From contig NZ_JACBXU010000002.1 of NCBI RefSeq assembly GCF_013415305.1, forward strand, positions 186,001 through 250,000: a DNA stretch of 64,000 nt, in the 5' to 3' direction. How positions within the stretch are numbered: position 1 is the first letter of the stretch; every line of letters starts with the position of its first letter. Of the stretch, positions 1 through 9,688 are shown piece after piece. Below the pieces are notes generated by a model. It was not told the origin of the DNA. It was given only the letters and a program-made list of their open reading frames with translations, and did not search any database. The DNA is from Pantoea sp. WMus005 (lineage in GTDB: Bacteria > Pseudomonadota > Gammaproteobacteria > Enterobacterales > Enterobacteriaceae). The translations under genes and the position numbers were made by a program.

Positions 1-525
1 GCCGCGCGAGTGGGCGCTCACATCATTAATGACGTTCGCTCACTCTCTGAACGAGGTGCACTGGAAGCTGCTGCCGCTACCGGACTTCCCGTCTGTTTGA
101 TGCATATGCAGGGTGAACCGCGCACGATGCAGCAGGCACCGGTTTACAAAAACATTTTAAGCGAAGTGGACACTTACTTCGCGCAGCAGATTGCGCGCTG
201 TGAAGCGGCGGGAATTAAAAAAGAGCGGCTGATACTCGACCCGGGCTTCGGTTTCGGTAAAAATCTCAGCCACAATTATGAACTGCTGGCTCATCTGGGC
301 GATTTTAACCACTTCGGTCTGCCGTTGTTGGTAGGAATGTCGCGTAAATCGATGATTGGCCAGCTGTTAAATGTCGGCCCGTCACAGCGTTTAACCGGCA
401 GCCTTAGCTGCGCGGTGATTGCTGCAATGCAGGGCGCGCAGATTATTCGCGCGCATGACGTAAAAGAAACGGCCGAAGCGATGCGCGTGGTCGAAGCGAC
501 CCGAAGAGCAAAAGGAGTATCATGA
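1..525 (+). CDS. folP: Dihydropteroate synthase, C-terminal part (5' end outside window)
   Basis: This is the C-terminal 174 residues of dihydropteroate synthase, which joins p-aminobenzoate to dihydropterin pyrophosphate in folate synthesis in the cytoplasm. The frame is open from base 1, so the N-terminal third of the protein lies outside the window. Visible family signatures are [10 protein letters not shown] near the start, the DPGFGFGKN pterin/phosphate-binding stretch and [12 protein letters not shown] near the middle. Its stop overlaps the glmM start by 4 bp (ATGA), the usual folP-glmM coupling. Identification rests on near-identity to the remembered E. coli protein and on the neighbour. 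Confidence 0.96.
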   Translation, partial: AARVGAHIINDVRSLSERGALEAAAATGLPVCLMHMQGEPRTMQQAPVYKNILSEVDTYFAQQIARCEAAGIKKERLILDPGFGFGKNLSHNYELLAHLGDFNHFGLPLLVGMSRKSMIGQLLNVGPSQRLTGSLSCAVIAAMQGAQIIRAHDVKETAEAMRVVEATRRAKGVS

Positions 526-1856
526 GTAATCGTAAATATTTCGGTACAGACGGCATTCGCGGCAAAGTCGGTGAAACACCTATCACCCCCGATTTCGTCC
601 TGAAGCTGGGCTGGGCAGCAGGTAAAGTGCTGGCGCGTCACGGTTCAAAGAAAATCATTATCGGTAAAGATACGCGTATCTCTGGCTATATGCTGGAGTC
701 TGCGCTGGAAGCGGGTCTTGCGGCGGCGGGCCTGACAGCTGCATTTACCGGCCCGATGCCAACGCCCGCTATCGCCTATCTGACCCGCACCTTCCGCGCA
801 GAGGCGGGTATTGTGATTTCCGCATCGCACAATCCGTTTGACGATAACGGGATTAAATTCTTCTCCTCCGAGGGCACCAAACTGCCTGATGACGTCGAAG
901 AAGCGATTGAACTGGAAATGGAAAAGCCGATTACCTGCGTTGAGTCTGCGCAGTTAGGCCGTGCCAGCCGTATTGTCGATGCCGCAGGGCGTTACATTGA
1001 GTTCTGCAAAGGGACCTTCCCAAGCGAACTGAATCTTAACGGCCTGAAAATTGTGGTCGACTGCGCCAATGGTGCGACTTACCACATTGCGCCGAATGTT
1101 CTGCGAGAACTGGGCGCAACCGTCATTGCTATCGGTGTCCAGCCAGACGGCATGAACATTAACAAAGAATGCGGTGCCACCGATCTCAAACTGCTGCAGC
1201 AGCGTGTGCTGGCCGAGAAAGCCGATATTGGTCTGGCCTACGACGGCGACGGCGACCGTATCATGATGATTGACCATCTGGGCGACAAAGTGGATGGCGA
1301 CCAGATCCTCTATATCATTGCACGCGAAGCATTGCGTCAGGGACAGTTACGCGGCGGCGTAGTGGGTACGCTGATGAGTAACATGGGACTGGAGTTAGCG
1401 CTGAAACAACTTGGCATTCCTTTTACCCGCGCCAAAGTGGGTGACCGCTATGTGCTGGAGAAGATGCAGGAGAAGGGATGGCGTCTCGGCGCGGAGAACT
1501 CTGGTCATGTGATTCTGCTGGATAAAACCACCACGGGTGACGGTATTGTTGCAAGTTTGCAAGTACTCACTGCAATGGTACGCAATCATATGAGCCTGCA
1601 CGATCTCTGTAGCGGTATGAAGATGCTGCCGCAGGTTCTGGTCAATGTTCGCTTTGCGGGCGAGCATGATCCACTGCAAAGCGACGCAGTAAAAACCGTT
1701 ACCGCCGAAGTAGAAAAAGCCCTGGCGGGTCGTGGACGCGTTCTGCTGCGTAAATCAGGAACCGAGCCATTGATTCGTGTAATGGTCGAAGGTGAAAATG
1801 AGGCGCAGGTAACGGAACTGGCAAATCGTATCGCTGACCAGGTCAAGGCCGTTTAA
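522..1856 (+). CDS. glmM: Phosphoglucosamine mutase
   Basis: GlmM interconverts glucosamine-6-phosphate and glucosamine-1-phosphate, feeding UDP-GlcNAc synthesis for peptidoglycan and LPS. The 444-residue protein starts [14 protein letters not shown]. It carries the phosphoserine loop SASHNP with the catalytic Ser at residue 102, the metal-binding DGDGDR motif near residue 240 and a C-terminal [12 protein letters not shown] phosphate-binding segment. Length matches the family (about 445). The start ATG overlaps the folP stop, so the pair is translationally coupled. It lies upstream of secG, as in E. coli. Confidence 0.97.
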   Translation: MSNRKYFGTDGIRGKVGETPITPDFVLKLGWAAGKVLARHGSKKIIIGKDTRISGYMLESALEAGLAAAGLTAAFTGPMPTPAIAYLTRTFRAEAGIVISASHNPFDDNGIKFFSSEGTKLPDDVEEAIELEMEKPITCVESAQLGRASRIVDAAGRYIEFCKGTFPSELNLNGLKIVVDCANGATYHIAPNVLRELGATVIAIGVQPDGMNINKECGATDLKLLQQRVLAEKADIGLAYDGDGDRIMMIDHLGDKVDGDQILYIIAREALRQGQLRGGVVGTLMSNMGLELALKQLGIPFTRAKVGDRYVLEKMQEKGWRLGAENSGHVILLDKTTTGDGIVASLQVLTAMVRNHMSLHDLCSGMKMLPQVLVNVRFAGEHDPLQSDAVKTVTAEVEKALAGRGRVLLRKSGTEPLIRVMVEGENEAQVTELANRIADQVKAV

Positions 1857-2073
1857 GCTTATAACAGGCGGTTCGCAGGATGCTGAACTGCCTGTAAAAT
1901 CACCGGGATGGCGCTTTTTTCTGCAATCAGTCTGGCTGCTAAAAATTGCACTTGCAGAGATATGCGCCTTTGGTTAGTATTCACACCCGCTTCTGATGGG
2001 TGATGACGAGACTCCCCATCAATACTGGTTGAAGCTTTAACTGTACGATTATCGTGCAAGGAACAGGTTGAAT

Positions 2074-2412
2074 ATGTACGAAGCTCTTTTAGTTGTTTTC
2101 CTTATTGTAGCTATCGCCCTTGTGGGTATGATCATGCTGCAGCAAGGCAAAGGCGCTGATATGGGAGCCTCATTCGGTGCAGGCGCATCCGGTACGGTGT
2201 TTGGTTCTTCGGGTTCAGGTAACTTTCTGACGCGTACTACTGGCATCTTAGCGGCACTGTTCTTCATCATCAGCCTGGTTCTGGGTAATCTGAACAGCAA
2301 TAAAGCGTCGAAGGGAAGCGAGTGGGAAAATCTTTCTGCGCCGGCGCAGTCTTCTCAACAGACTGAAAAGCCAGCTCAACCGGTTACTCCGGGCAGCGAT
2401 ATTCCTAAGTAA
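2074..2412 (+). CDS. secG: SecYEG translocon subunit SecG
   Basis: SecG is the small inner-membrane subunit of the Sec translocon and aids SecA-driven export. The 112-residue product has two hydrophobic helices (about residues 3-20 and 52-70) joined by a Gly/Ser-rich loop (GADMGASFGAGASG), then a polar Pro/Gln-rich tail ending SDIPK. I chose the ATG at 2074, which gives the family start MYEALLVVF. A TTG two codons upstream is possible but less likely. tRNA-Leu follows 37 bp after the stop, the known secG-leuU arrangement. Confidence 0.96.
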   Translation: MYEALLVVFLIVAIALVGMIMLQQGKGADMGASFGAGASGTVFGSSGSGNFLTRTTGILAALFFIISLVLGNLNSNKASKGSEWENLSAPAQSSQQTEKPAQPVTPGSDIPK

Positions 2413-2449
2413 GGTCGTCAGCGCAACGAATCGTTGTGGTCAGTGCAGT

Positions 2450-2536
2450 GCCGTGGTGGTGGAATTGGTAGACACGCTACCTTGAGGTGGTAGTGCCCGA
2501 TTGGGCTTACGGGTTCAAGTCCCGTCCTCGGTACCA
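2450..2536 (+). tRNA. leuU: tRNA-Leu, anticodon GAG
   Basis: This is an 87-nt class II tRNA with a long variable arm (GCCC/GGGC stem), anticodon loop CTTGAGG, T-loop GGTTCAAGTCC and an encoded CCA end. It corresponds to E. coli leuU, downstream of secG. The acceptor 5' strand reads GCCGTGG and the 3' strand CCTCGGT, so positions 5 and 68 are U opposite U. In E. coli, as I recall it, position 5 is A and pairs. All other acceptor pairs are intact. Confidence 0.95.
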
Positions 2537-2550
2537 AATAGCAGTATCAC

Positions 2551-2579
2551 TTGCATTTTATGCAGGTCTGGCGTATTAT
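2551..2579 (+). promoter_or_regulatory. Sigma70-type promoter for tRNA-fMet / rimP-nusA-infB
   Basis: A -35 TTGCAT and a -10 TATTAT are separated by exactly 17 bp, ending 16 bp before the tRNA-fMet 5' end. In E. coli the metY promoter drives the metY-rimP-nusA-infB operon, so the same role is inferred here. Confidence 0.75.
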
Positions 2580-2595
2580 TCGCCACGTTTTCGGA

Positions 2596-2672
<77 letters not shown>

Positions 2673-2799
2673 ATTTTACCTTTGAGTTCTTTTTCAAATA
2701 TACTGTATGCATCGACGGACGCATTCACGGCTATTTTTTGAAAGAAAATTCTTAGGATGGAGTCCGGGCCGCATCGCGGCATACAGGGTCCAGTGACTA

Positions 2800-2826
2800 A
2801 AAGCCCCGAATATTCGGGGTTTTTTG
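2800..2826 (+). terminator. Rho-independent terminator between tRNA-fMet and rimP
   Basis: A perfect 16-bp palindrome (CCCCGAATATTCGGGG) is preceded by A residues and followed by six T. It lies in the leader of rimP-nusA-infB. Partial termination here would separate tRNA from mRNA output, and NusA autoregulation of this leader is known in E. coli. Confidence 0.85.
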
Positions 2827-2884
2827 TTATTAGCGAATCGTAATACTGGGCTATAGGCCCTTTTTTTATGTCTTGGGGGTGGGC

Positions 2885-3337
2885 TTGTCCACATTAGAGC
2901 AAAAATTGACAGAGTTGGTATCGGCTCCCGTAGAAGCGCTGGGTTACGAACTGGTTGGAATTGAATTCGTTCGTAGTCGCACATCTATCCTGCGCATCTA
3001 TATTGATAGTGAAGATGGCATCAATGTCGATGATTGCGCCGATGTCAGCCACCAGGTAAGTGCGGTAATGGATGTTGAAGATCCCATTACTGTACCTTAC
3101 AACCTTGAAGTCTCTTCACCGGGACTCGATCGTCCTCTGTTCACTGCAGAACACTACACCCGCTTTATGGGTGAAGAAGTGAGTCTGGTGTTGCGTATGG
3201 CCGTTCAGAACCGCCGTAAATGGCAGGGAACCATTAAGTCAGTTGATGGCGAGATGATCACGGTGCACGTTGAGGGTAGCGATGAAGTGTTCGCACTGAG
3301 TAATATTCAGAAAGCGAACCTGGTCCCCCACTTTTAA
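2885..3337 (+). CDS. rimP: Ribosome maturation factor RimP
   Basis: RimP binds the 30S precursor and assists late assembly of the small subunit. With the TTG start at 2885 the protein is 150 residues (M)[11 protein letters not shown], the family length. A GTG at 2879 giving MGLST is an alternative. Conserved stretches are [28 protein letters not shown] and the C-terminal [14 protein letters not shown]-rich stretch just upstream (GGGGGTGGG) can act as ribosome-binding site. The gene is first of the rimP-nusA-infB-rbfA-truB series. Confidence 0.95.
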   Translation: MSTLEQKLTELVSAPVEALGYELVGIEFVRSRTSILRIYIDSEDGINVDDCADVSHQVSAVMDVEDPITVPYNLEVSSPGLDRPLFTAEHYTRFMGEEVSLVLRMAVQNRRKWQGTIKSVDGEMITVHVEGSDEVFALSNIQKANLVPHF

Positions 3338-3361
3338 AAGTCCGGATTGAGGCTAACCAGG

Positions 3362-4849
3362 ATGAACAAAGAGATCTTAGCTGTTGTAGAAGCCGTTTCT
3401 AACGAAAAAGCCCTGCCGCGTGAGAAAATCTTCGAAGCGCTGGAGAGCGCGCTGGCGACTGCGACCAAGAAAAAGTACGAGCAGGAAATCGAGGTACGCG
3501 TCAGCATTGATCGCCGCAGTGGTGATTTCGATACTTTCCGCCGCTGGGAAATCGTTGATGAGGTGACACAGCCGACGCGCGAGATCACGCTGGATGCGGC
3601 CCGCTTCGAAGATGAAGCATTCAATCTGGGCGAATATGTCGAAGATCAGATTGAATCGGTCACCTTTGACCGTATCACCACCCAGACCGCTAAGCAGGTT
3701 ATCGTGCAAAAAGTGCGCGAAGCTGAGCGCGCAATGGTGGTTGATCAGTTCCGTCAGCATGAAGGCGAAATTATTACTGGCGTGGTGAAGAAAGTTAATC
3801 GCGACAATATTTCCCTCGATTTAGGCAGCAACGCCGAAGCGGTTATCATGCGCGAAGATATGCTGCCGCGCGAAAACTTCCGTCCAGGCGATCGTATTCG
3901 TGGCGTACTCTACTCTGTACGTCCGGAAGCGCGTGGCGCGCAGCTGTTCGTGACGCGTTCCAAACCGGAAATGCTGATTGAGCTATTCCGCATTGAAGTG
4001 CCAGAAATTGGCGAAGAACTGATTGAAATTAAAGCCGCTGCCCGTGATCCGGGTTCGCGCGCTAAAATTGCAGTCAAAACCAACGACAAACGTATCGATC
4101 CCGTCGGTGCCTGTGTGGGTATGCGCGGCGCGCGTGTTCAGGCAGTTTCCAGTGAACTGGGCGGCGAGCGTATCGATATCGTGCTGTGGGACGATAACCC
4201 GGCGCAGTTTGTTATCAACGCCATGGCTCCGGCCGATGTGGCGTCGATTGTGGTTGATGAAGATAATCACACCATGGATATCGCCGTAGAAGCTGGCAAT
4301 CTGGCTCAGGCGATCGGCCGTAACGGCCAAAACGTGCGTCTCGCTTCGCAGCTAAGTGGCTGGGAGCTGAACGTGATGACCGTCGATGATCTGCAGGCCA
4401 AGCATCAGGCTGAAGCCCATGCAGCGATCGATATGTTCACTAAACATCTCGACATCGACGAAGAGTTCGCCACCGTACTGGTGGAAGAGGGCTTCTCCTC
4501 GCTGGAAGAGCTGGCATACGTGCCAATCAACGAGCTGCTGGAAGTCGACGGTCTCGATGAAGAGACCATTGAAGCCCTGCGTGAACGAGCAAAAAATGCG
4601 TTAACCACCCTGGCCCTGGCGAAAGAAGAGAGTCTTGGAAATCAGGAGCCCGCTGAGGATCTTCTGAATCTTGAAGGCCTCGATCGTGCGCTGGCGTTCC
4701 GCCTGGCGTCGAAAGGCGTTTGCACGCTGGAAGATCTCGCTGAGCAAGGTGTTGACGATCTGACGGATATTGAAGGCATGTCTGATGAACAGGCCGGCGC
4801 GCTGATTATGGCCGCACGTAATATCTGCTGGTTCGGCGATGACGCGTAA
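3362..4849 (+). CDS. nusA: Transcription termination/antitermination factor NusA
   Basis: NusA binds RNA polymerase and nascent RNA, modulating pausing, termination and antitermination. I start at the ATG at 3362 ([12 protein letters not shown]), giving 495 residues, the E. coli length. Domains in order are the N-terminal polymerase-binding domain (about 1-130), S1 (about 135-200, [16 protein letters not shown]), two KH domains (about 230-345, with [13 protein letters not shown] and [13 protein letters not shown]) and two acidic AR repeats at the C terminus (about 365-490). It sits 24 bp after rimP and 17 bp before infB. Confidence 0.97.
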   Translation: MNKEILAVVEAVSNEKALPREKIFEALESALATATKKKYEQEIEVRVSIDRRSGDFDTFRRWEIVDEVTQPTREITLDAARFEDEAFNLGEYVEDQIESVTFDRITTQTAKQVIVQKVREAERAMVVDQFRQHEGEIITGVVKKVNRDNISLDLGSNAEAVIMREDMLPRENFRPGDRIRGVLYSVRPEARGAQLFVTRSKPEMLIELFRIEVPEIGEELIEIKAAARDPGSRAKIAVKTNDKRIDPVGACVGMRGARVQAVSSELGGERIDIVLWDDNPAQFVINAMAPADVASIVVDEDNHTMDIAVEAGNLAQAIGRNGQNVRLASQLSGWELNVMTVDDLQAKHQAEAHAAIDMFTKHLDIDEEFATVLVEEGFSSLEELAYVPINELLEVDGLDEETIEALRERAKNALTTLALAKEESLGNQEPAEDLLNLEGLDRALAFRLASKGVCTLEDLAEQGVDDLTDIEGMSDEQAGALIMAARNICWFGDDA

Positions 4850-4866
4850 TAACAGGAAGGAACAGC

Positions 4867-7560
4867 ATGACAGATGTAACCGTAAAATCGCTGGCCGCAG
4901 AAATTCAGACTCCGGTCGATCGCCTGGTACAGCAATTTGCTGATGCGGGGATCCCTAAGTCTGAAAATGACGCGGTGACCCAGCACGAGAAAGAAACCTT
5001 ACTATCTCATCTGAACCGTGAACACGGTCAGGTCGGTTCCGCTAAGCTGACGCTGCAGCGTAAAACGCGCAGCACCTTGAATATTCCAGGCACCGGGGGT
5101 AAAAGTAAGTCGGTGCAAATTGAAGTCCGCAAAAAGCGTACCTATGTGAAAGGTGATGCAGAGTCTGAGCAAGCTCAGGCCGAAGCAGAAGCCGAGGCGC
5201 AGCGTGAAGCGGAAGAGCAGGCGCAACGCGAGGCTGAAGAAAAAGCCCGTCGCGAAGCTGAACAGAAAGCGCAACGTGAAGCCGAAGATAAAGCCAGGCG
5301 CGAAGCCGCTGACAAGGCCAAACGTGCAGCAGCGGAAAATGACAAAGTGACAAATCAACCTACCGACGAAGTGACCAGGGCTGCGCAGTCAGACAAAGCC
5401 CGTCGCGAAGCTGAAGCTGCCGAACTGAAGCGTAAAGCTGAAGAAGAAGCCCGCCGTAAGCTGGAAGAGGCTGCCCGCCTCGTAGCTGAAGAAGCCCGCC
5501 GTCTGGCTGAAGAGAAATCAGCTGAATGGGAAAAGCCAGAAGAAGAGGATAAAGGCGACTATCACGTCACCACTTCGACCCATGCCCGTCAGGCAGAAGA
5601 CGAAAACGACCGTCAGGTTGAAGCAGGTCGTGCGCGTGCGCGTACAACTGCTAAAGCTGCGCGTCCGGCAAAAAAAGGCAACAAACATTCTGAAGCCAAA
5701 ACTGACCGTGAAGAAGCGCGTGCGCAGGTTCGTGGCGGTAAAGGCGGCAAGCATCGCAAACCTAGCGCACTGCAGCAGGGCTTCAACAAGCCAGCGCAGG
5801 CCGTTAACCGCGATGTTGTGATTGGCGAAACCATTACCGTAGCCGAACTGGCTAACAAAATGGCGGTAAAAGGTTCTCTGGTCATCAAAGCGATGATGAA
5901 GATGGGCGCTATGGCGACTATCAACCAGGTCATCGATCAGGAAACTGCACAGCTCGTTGCCGAAGAGATGGGCCACAAAGTGACCCTGCGTCGTGAGAAT
6001 GAGCTGGAAGAAGCGGTAATGGACGATCGTGATACTGATGCGGCGCAGGAGTCTCGTGCTCCGGTTGTCACCATCATGGGTCACGTCGACCACGGTAAAA
6101 CATCCCTGCTGGACTATATCCGCTCCACCAAAATCGCCTCTGGCGAAGCGGGCGGCATTACTCAGCACATCGGTGCTTACCACGTCGAAACCGACACCGG
6201 TATGGTCACCTTCCTGGATACCCCGGGCCACGCCGCGTTTACCGCGATGCGTGCACGTGGTGCGCAGGCGACCGACATCGTTATCCTGGTTGTCGCAGCA
6301 GACGATGGCGTGATGCCACAGACCATCGAAGCTATTCAGCACGCCAAAGCCGCTAAAGTGCCGGTTGTGGTTGCAGTGAACAAGTGCGATAAGCCAGAAG
6401 CGGATCCGGATCGTGTTAAAAACGAACTGACTCAGTACGGAATCATTCCGGAAGAGTGGGGCGGCGAAAACATGTTCGTTAATGTCTCTGCGAAAGCAGG
6501 TACCGGCATTGATGACCTGTTAAACGCTATCCTGCTGCAGGCGGAAGTACTGGAACTGACTGCTATTCGTGAAGGTATGGCGAGTGGCGTGGTCATCGAA
6601 TCGTTCCTCGACAAAGGTCGTGGTCCGGTTGCAACCGTGCTGGTCCGTGAAGGTACACTGAACAAAGGCGACATCGTTCTTTGTGGATTCGAATATGGCC
6701 GTGTTCGTGCAATGCGTGACGAACTGGGCCGCGAAGTCATGGAAGCGGGTCCATCTATTCCGGTTGAGATTCTGGGCCTGTCCGGCGTGCCGGCTGCGGG
6801 TGATGAAGCGACCGTGGTTCGTGACGAGAAGAAAGCACGTGAAGTTGCGCTCTATCGTCAGGGCAAATTCCGCGAAGTTAAACTGGCTCGCCAGCAGAAA
6901 TCTAAGCTTGAGAACATGTTTGCTAACATGACCGAAGGCGAAGTTTCTGAACTGAACATCGTGATGAAAGCTGACGTTCAGGGTTCTGTGGAAGCGATCT
7001 CTGACTCCCTGCTGAAACTCTCCACCGACGAAGTGAAGGTGAAGATTGTCGGTTCAGGTGTCGGCGGGATTACCGAAACCGACGCAACGCTGGCCGCTGC
7101 CTCGAACGCCATCCTGATCGGCTTCAACGTCCGTGCTGATGCCTCTGCGCGTCGCGTCATCGATGCTGAAAGCCTGGATCTGCGTTACTACTCAGTCATC
7201 TATAACCTGATTGATGAAGTTAAAGCGGCGATGAGCGGTATGCTGGCACCCGAGTACAAACAGCAGATCATTGGTCTGGCTGCAGTGCGTGACGTGTTCA
7301 AATCACCGAAGTTTGGCGCGATTGCCGGTTGTATGGTGACGGAAGGTAACATCAAACGTCACAATCCAATCCGTGTCCTGCGTGACAACGTGGTGATTTA
7401 CGAAGGCGAGCTGGAATCTCTGCGTCGCTTTAAAGATGACGTCAACGAAGTGCGTAACGGCATGGAGTGCGGTATCGGCGTGAAGAACTACAACGACGTT
7501 CGCGTTGGCGATATGATCGAAGTGTTTGAAATCATCGAAATTAAACGCACCATCGAGTAA
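4867..7560 (+). CDS. infB: Translation initiation factor IF-2
   Basis: IF-2 is the GTPase that places fMet-tRNA on the 30S P site and promotes subunit joining. The protein is 897 residues, slightly longer than in E. coli (890). It has an N-terminal IF2-N domain, a long charged Ala/Glu/Arg helix with tandem [24 protein letters not shown] repeats (about residues 100-215), a second N-domain (near 320-380) and the GTPase with G1 GHVDHGKT at 405-412, DTPGH and NKCD. The C-terminal beta-barrel and fMet-tRNA-binding domains follow. An internal GTG at 5347 corresponds to the known start of the short form. Confidence 0.98.
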   Translation: MTDVTVKSLAAEIQTPVDRLVQQFADAGIPKSENDAVTQHEKETLLSHLNREHGQVGSAKLTLQRKTRSTLNIPGTGGKSKSVQIEVRKKRTYVKGDAESEQAQAEAEAEAQREAEEQAQREAEEKARREAEQKAQREAEDKARREAADKAKRAAAENDKVTNQPTDEVTRAAQSDKARREAEAAELKRKAEEEARRKLEEAARLVAEEARRLAEEKSAEWEKPEEEDKGDYHVTTSTHARQAEDENDRQVEAGRARARTTAKAARPAKKGNKHSEAKTDREEARAQVRGGKGGKHRKPSALQQGFNKPAQAVNRDVVIGETITVAELANKMAVKGSLVIKAMMKMGAMATINQVIDQETAQLVAEEMGHKVTLRRENELEEAVMDDRDTDAAQESRAPVVTIMGHVDHGKTSLLDYIRSTKIASGEAGGITQHIGAYHVETDTGMVTFLDTPGHAAFTAMRARGAQATDIVILVVAADDGVMPQTIEAIQHAKAAKVPVVVAVNKCDKPEADPDRVKNELTQYGIIPEEWGGENMFVNVSAKAGTGIDDLLNAILLQAEVLELTAIREGMASGVVIESFLDKGRGPVATVLVREGTLNKGDIVLCGFEYGRVRAMRDELGREVMEAGPSIPVEILGLSGVPAAGDEATVVRDEKKAREVALYRQGKFREVKLARQQKSKLENMFANMTEGEVSELNIVMKADVQGSVEAISDSLLKLSTDEVKVKIVGSGVGGITETDATLAAASNAILIGFNVRADASARRVIDAESLDLRYYSVIYNLIDEVKAAMSGMLAPEYKQQIIGLAAVRDVFKSPKFGAIAGCMVTEGNIKRHNPIRVLRDNVVIYEGELESLRRFKDDVNEVRNGMECGIGVKNYNDVRVGDMIEVFEIIEIKRTIE
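5347..5349 (+). other. Internal in-frame GTG start for IF2-beta
   Basis: Codon 161 of infB is GTG in the context DK-V-TNQ, matching the position of the internal IF2-beta start in E. coli (about codon 158, DK-V-SNQ). The conserved GTG supports tandem translation. There is no strong Shine-Dalgarno immediately upstream. Confidence 0.55.
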
Positions 7561-7584
7561 TAGACTGCTGATGTGTTGCAATTT

Positions 7585-7603
7585 GGGAGGCCTCTGGCCT
7601 CCC
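7585..7603 (+). other. Perfect hairpin between infB and rbfA
   Basis: GGGAGGCC-TCT-GGCCTCCC forms an 8-bp perfect stem with a 3-nt loop, 25 bp after the infB stop. It is not followed by a T run, so it is more likely an mRNA processing or stability element than a terminator. The rbfA ribosome-binding site (GGGAG) lies just 3' of it. Confidence 0.6.
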
Positions 7604-7625
7604 GAATTATTTGGGAGAAATAATG

Positions 7626-8033
7626 ATGGCGAAAGAATTTGGTCGCCCGCAGCGCGTTTCACAAGAGCTGCAGAAAGAGATTGCGATGATCCTGCAACGT
7701 GAGATCAAAGATCCCCGTCTTGGCATGATGGTCACCGTATCCGGCGTTGAAGTGTCACGCGATCTCGCCTACGCAAAAGTGTTCGTTACTTTCCTTAACG
7801 ACAAAGATGAAGAAGCGATTAAACATGGCCTGAAAGCACTGAAAGAAGCGTCAGGTTATATCCGTATTTTGCTGGGCAAAGCGATGCGTCTGCGTATCGT
7901 GCCTGAGCTGACCTTCTTCTACGACAACTCGTTAGTGGAAGGGATGCGCATGTCCAATCTCGTCACCAGCGTCGTGAAGAACGATGCTGAGCGCCGTGGC
8001 CCCGACGCTACGGGCGATGACGAGGAGGCGTAA
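7626..8033 (+). CDS. rbfA: 30S ribosome-binding factor RbfA
   Basis: RbfA is a KH-like factor needed for 16S 5'-end maturation and cold adaptation. The ATG at 7626 gives [13 protein letters not shown] and 135 residues, near the E. coli 133. An adjacent ATG at 7623 would add one Met. Conserved segments are [26 protein letters not shown] and [15 protein letters not shown]. Its stop TAA shares one base with the truB start (TAATG), indicating coupling. Confidence 0.96.
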   Translation: MAKEFGRPQRVSQELQKEIAMILQREIKDPRLGMMVTVSGVEVSRDLAYAKVFVTFLNDKDEEAIKHGLKALKEASGYIRILLGKAMRLRIVPELTFFYDNSLVEGMRMSNLVTSVVKNDAERRGPDATGDDEEA

Positions 8034-8977
8034 TGAGTCGTCCGCGTCGTCGCGGTCGCGACGTCCATGGCGTGTTGTTGCTGGATAAGCCACAAGGCGT
8101 CTCGTCGAATGATGTCCTGCAGAAAGTGAAGCGTATCTTTAACGCCAATCGCGCAGGTCATACCGGCGCGCTTGATCCTCTGGCGACCGGCATGTTGCCG
8201 ATCTGCCTGGGTGAAGCGACTAAGTTTTCGCAGTATCTGCTGGATTCCGACAAACGCTACCGCGTGATTGCCCGACTGGGCGAACGTACGGACACGTCAG
8301 ACGCCGATGGCAACATTGTGCAGACGCGTCCGGTCAGCTTCAGTCAGGCCGATCTGGACAGCGCCCTCGAGAGCTTCCGTGGCGAAACGTTGCAGGTGCC
8401 GTCGATGTTTTCGGCGCTGAAGCACCAGGGTCGCCCGCTATATGAATATGCGCGTCAGGGCATCGTAATTGAGCGTGAACCCCGTCCAATTACTGTCTAT
8501 GAGCTGCAGTTTATTCGCTGGCAGGATAATGAGCTGGAGCTGGAAATTCACTGCTCCAAAGGCACCTATATCCGCACCATCATTGATGATCTGGGCGAAA
8601 AGCTGGGATGCGGAGCGCATGTCATCATGCTGCGTCGCGTTCAGGTTGCGCGTTATCCCTATGAAAGGATGGTGACGCTGGAACAGCTCAACGCCCTGCT
8701 GACGGAAGCGACGGAAGGCGGTATCCCACTGGAGACACAGCTCGATCCGCTGTTGTTGCCGATGGATAGCCCCGCCTCTGATTTCCCTGAGGTGAATATC
8801 CCGCCAGCTGTGGCAGATTTTTTCCGCCAGGGTCAGCCGGTACAGGCCAGCAATGCCCCTGCGCAGGGATTGGTCAGGGTATCGGAAGGCGAAGCGCGTA
8901 AGTTTATCGGCATGGCCGAAATCGCTGATGATGGCCGTCTTGCGCCACGTCGTTTAGTGGTTGAGTATCAGGATTAA
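8033..8977 (+). CDS. truB: tRNA pseudouridine-55 synthase
   Basis: TruB converts U55 of the tRNA T-loop to pseudouridine and acts as a tRNA chaperone. The 314-residue length equals the E. coli protein. The catalytic motif [15 protein letters not shown] (Asp near residue 48) and the [13 protein letters not shown] motif are clear, followed by a C-terminal PUA-like segment (RKFIGMAEI). It is directly coupled to rbfA and followed by the rpsO promoter. Confidence 0.97.
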   Translation: MSRPRRRGRDVHGVLLLDKPQGVSSNDVLQKVKRIFNANRAGHTGALDPLATGMLPICLGEATKFSQYLLDSDKRYRVIARLGERTDTSDADGNIVQTRPVSFSQADLDSALESFRGETLQVPSMFSALKHQGRPLYEYARQGIVIEREPRPITVYELQFIRWQDNELELEIHCSKGTYIRTIIDDLGEKLGCGAHVIMLRRVQVARYPYERMVTLEQLNALLTEATEGGIPLETQLDPLLLPMDSPASDFPEVNIPPAVADFFRQGQPVQASNAPAQGLVRVSEGEARKFIGMAEIADDGRLAPRRLVVEYQD

Positions 8978-9008
8978 GCCGGGCGTTCACTTTTCGCTGA
9001 TGGGGCAT

Positions 9009-9037
9009 TTGCGTTGCTATCGGGCGCAGAGTAGAAT
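9009..9037 (+). promoter_or_regulatory. Sigma70-type promoter of rpsO
   Basis: TTGCGT and TAGAAT are spaced by 17 bp, about 70 bp upstream of the rpsO start codon. It matches the position of the rpsO promoter in E. coli. Confidence 0.7.
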
Positions 9038-9108
9038 AGCGCGGCTTTAAAGCGGGATGCTGAATTAGAGATCGGCACCCATACATTCATTTATTACTGG
9101 AGTTTATT

Positions 9109-9378
9109 ATGTCTCTAAGCGTAGAAGCTAAAGCAGAGATCGTTGCTAAATATGGCCGTGGTGCTAACGACAGCGGTTCAACTGAAGTTCAGGTTGCCCT
9201 GTTGACCGCGCAGATTACCCATCTGCAGGGTCACTTCTCTGAGCACAAAAAAGACCACCACAGCCGCCGCGGTCTGCTGCGTATGGTATCTCAGCGTCGT
9301 AAGCTGCTGGATTACCTGAAGCGTAAAGACGTTGCACGCTACAGCAGCCTGATCGAAAGTCTCGGTCTGCGTCGCTAA
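9109..9378 (+). CDS. rpsO: Small ribosomal subunit protein uS15
   Basis: S15 is an early-binding 30S protein contacting the central domain of 16S rRNA. The 89-residue product ([17 protein letters not shown] ... LIESLGLRR) has the family length and the conserved [22 protein letters not shown]-binding helix. A good ribosome-binding site (ACTGGAG) precedes the ATG. In E. coli S15 represses its own translation through a leader pseudoknot; whether the 70-nt leader here folds alike was not tested. Confidence 0.98.
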   Translation: MSLSVEAKAEIVAKYGRGANDSGSTEVQVALLTAQITHLQGHFSEHKKDHHSRRGLLRMVSQRRKLLDYLKRKDVARYSSLIESLGLRR

Positions 9379-9463
9379 GTCTGAAGAATCTGATCGTCGG
9401 GGCATTACGCGGGCTTTTGCACAGTGTGCAGCTTACGATCAGATTTGTGCGAGTTTCTTTAAG

Positions 9464-9488
9464 AGGGGGCCTTTATGGCCCCTTTTTT
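9464..9488 (+). terminator. rpsO terminator
   Basis: GGGGGCC-TTTAT-GGCCCC is followed by TTTTTT, 85 bp after the rpsO stop. In E. coli the equivalent terminator lets part of the transcription read through into pnp. Confidence 0.9.
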
Positions 9489-9561
9489 CGAGCAATCGGC
9501 AGCAATCCGGTCCAAACTGATGTATTGTTGCTTAGTGTGATCTTTAGTTTGCAGAATTTCG

Positions 9562-9616
9562 CGCGGCTAATGAGAGGCTTTACCGCAGAGGCGGTCGAGG
9601 GTTGTCATTAGTCGCG
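9562..9616 (+). promoter_or_regulatory. pnp leader long hairpin (RNase III / PNPase autoregulation site)
   Basis: Left arm CGCGGCTAATGA (9562-9573) pairs with right arm TCATTAGTCGCG (9605-9616), with one G-U pair and an internal stem region between. In E. coli RNase III cleaves this pnp leader stem and PNPase then degrades the remnant, repressing its own synthesis. The 310-bp stretch 9379-9688 otherwise holds only the rpsO terminator and this leader. Confidence 0.75.
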
Positions 9617-9688
9617 AGGATGCAACTGAAGATTGGTAATCAATGGCGGGCTACAGATAGCCATGCCCCGAAGTTAAGGACTTTGACT

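Noticed and set aside
5160..5520. Tandem repeats within infB as a possible mobile or repeat element
   Set aside because: They encode the charged helical linker of IF-2, which varies in length between enterobacteria. This is a coding repeat, not an independent element.
5518..6342. 274-codon open frame on the minus strand inside infB
   Set aside because: It is fully antisense to the conserved IF-2 coding region. The open frame reflects codon bias of the real gene, and its translation resembles no known protein.
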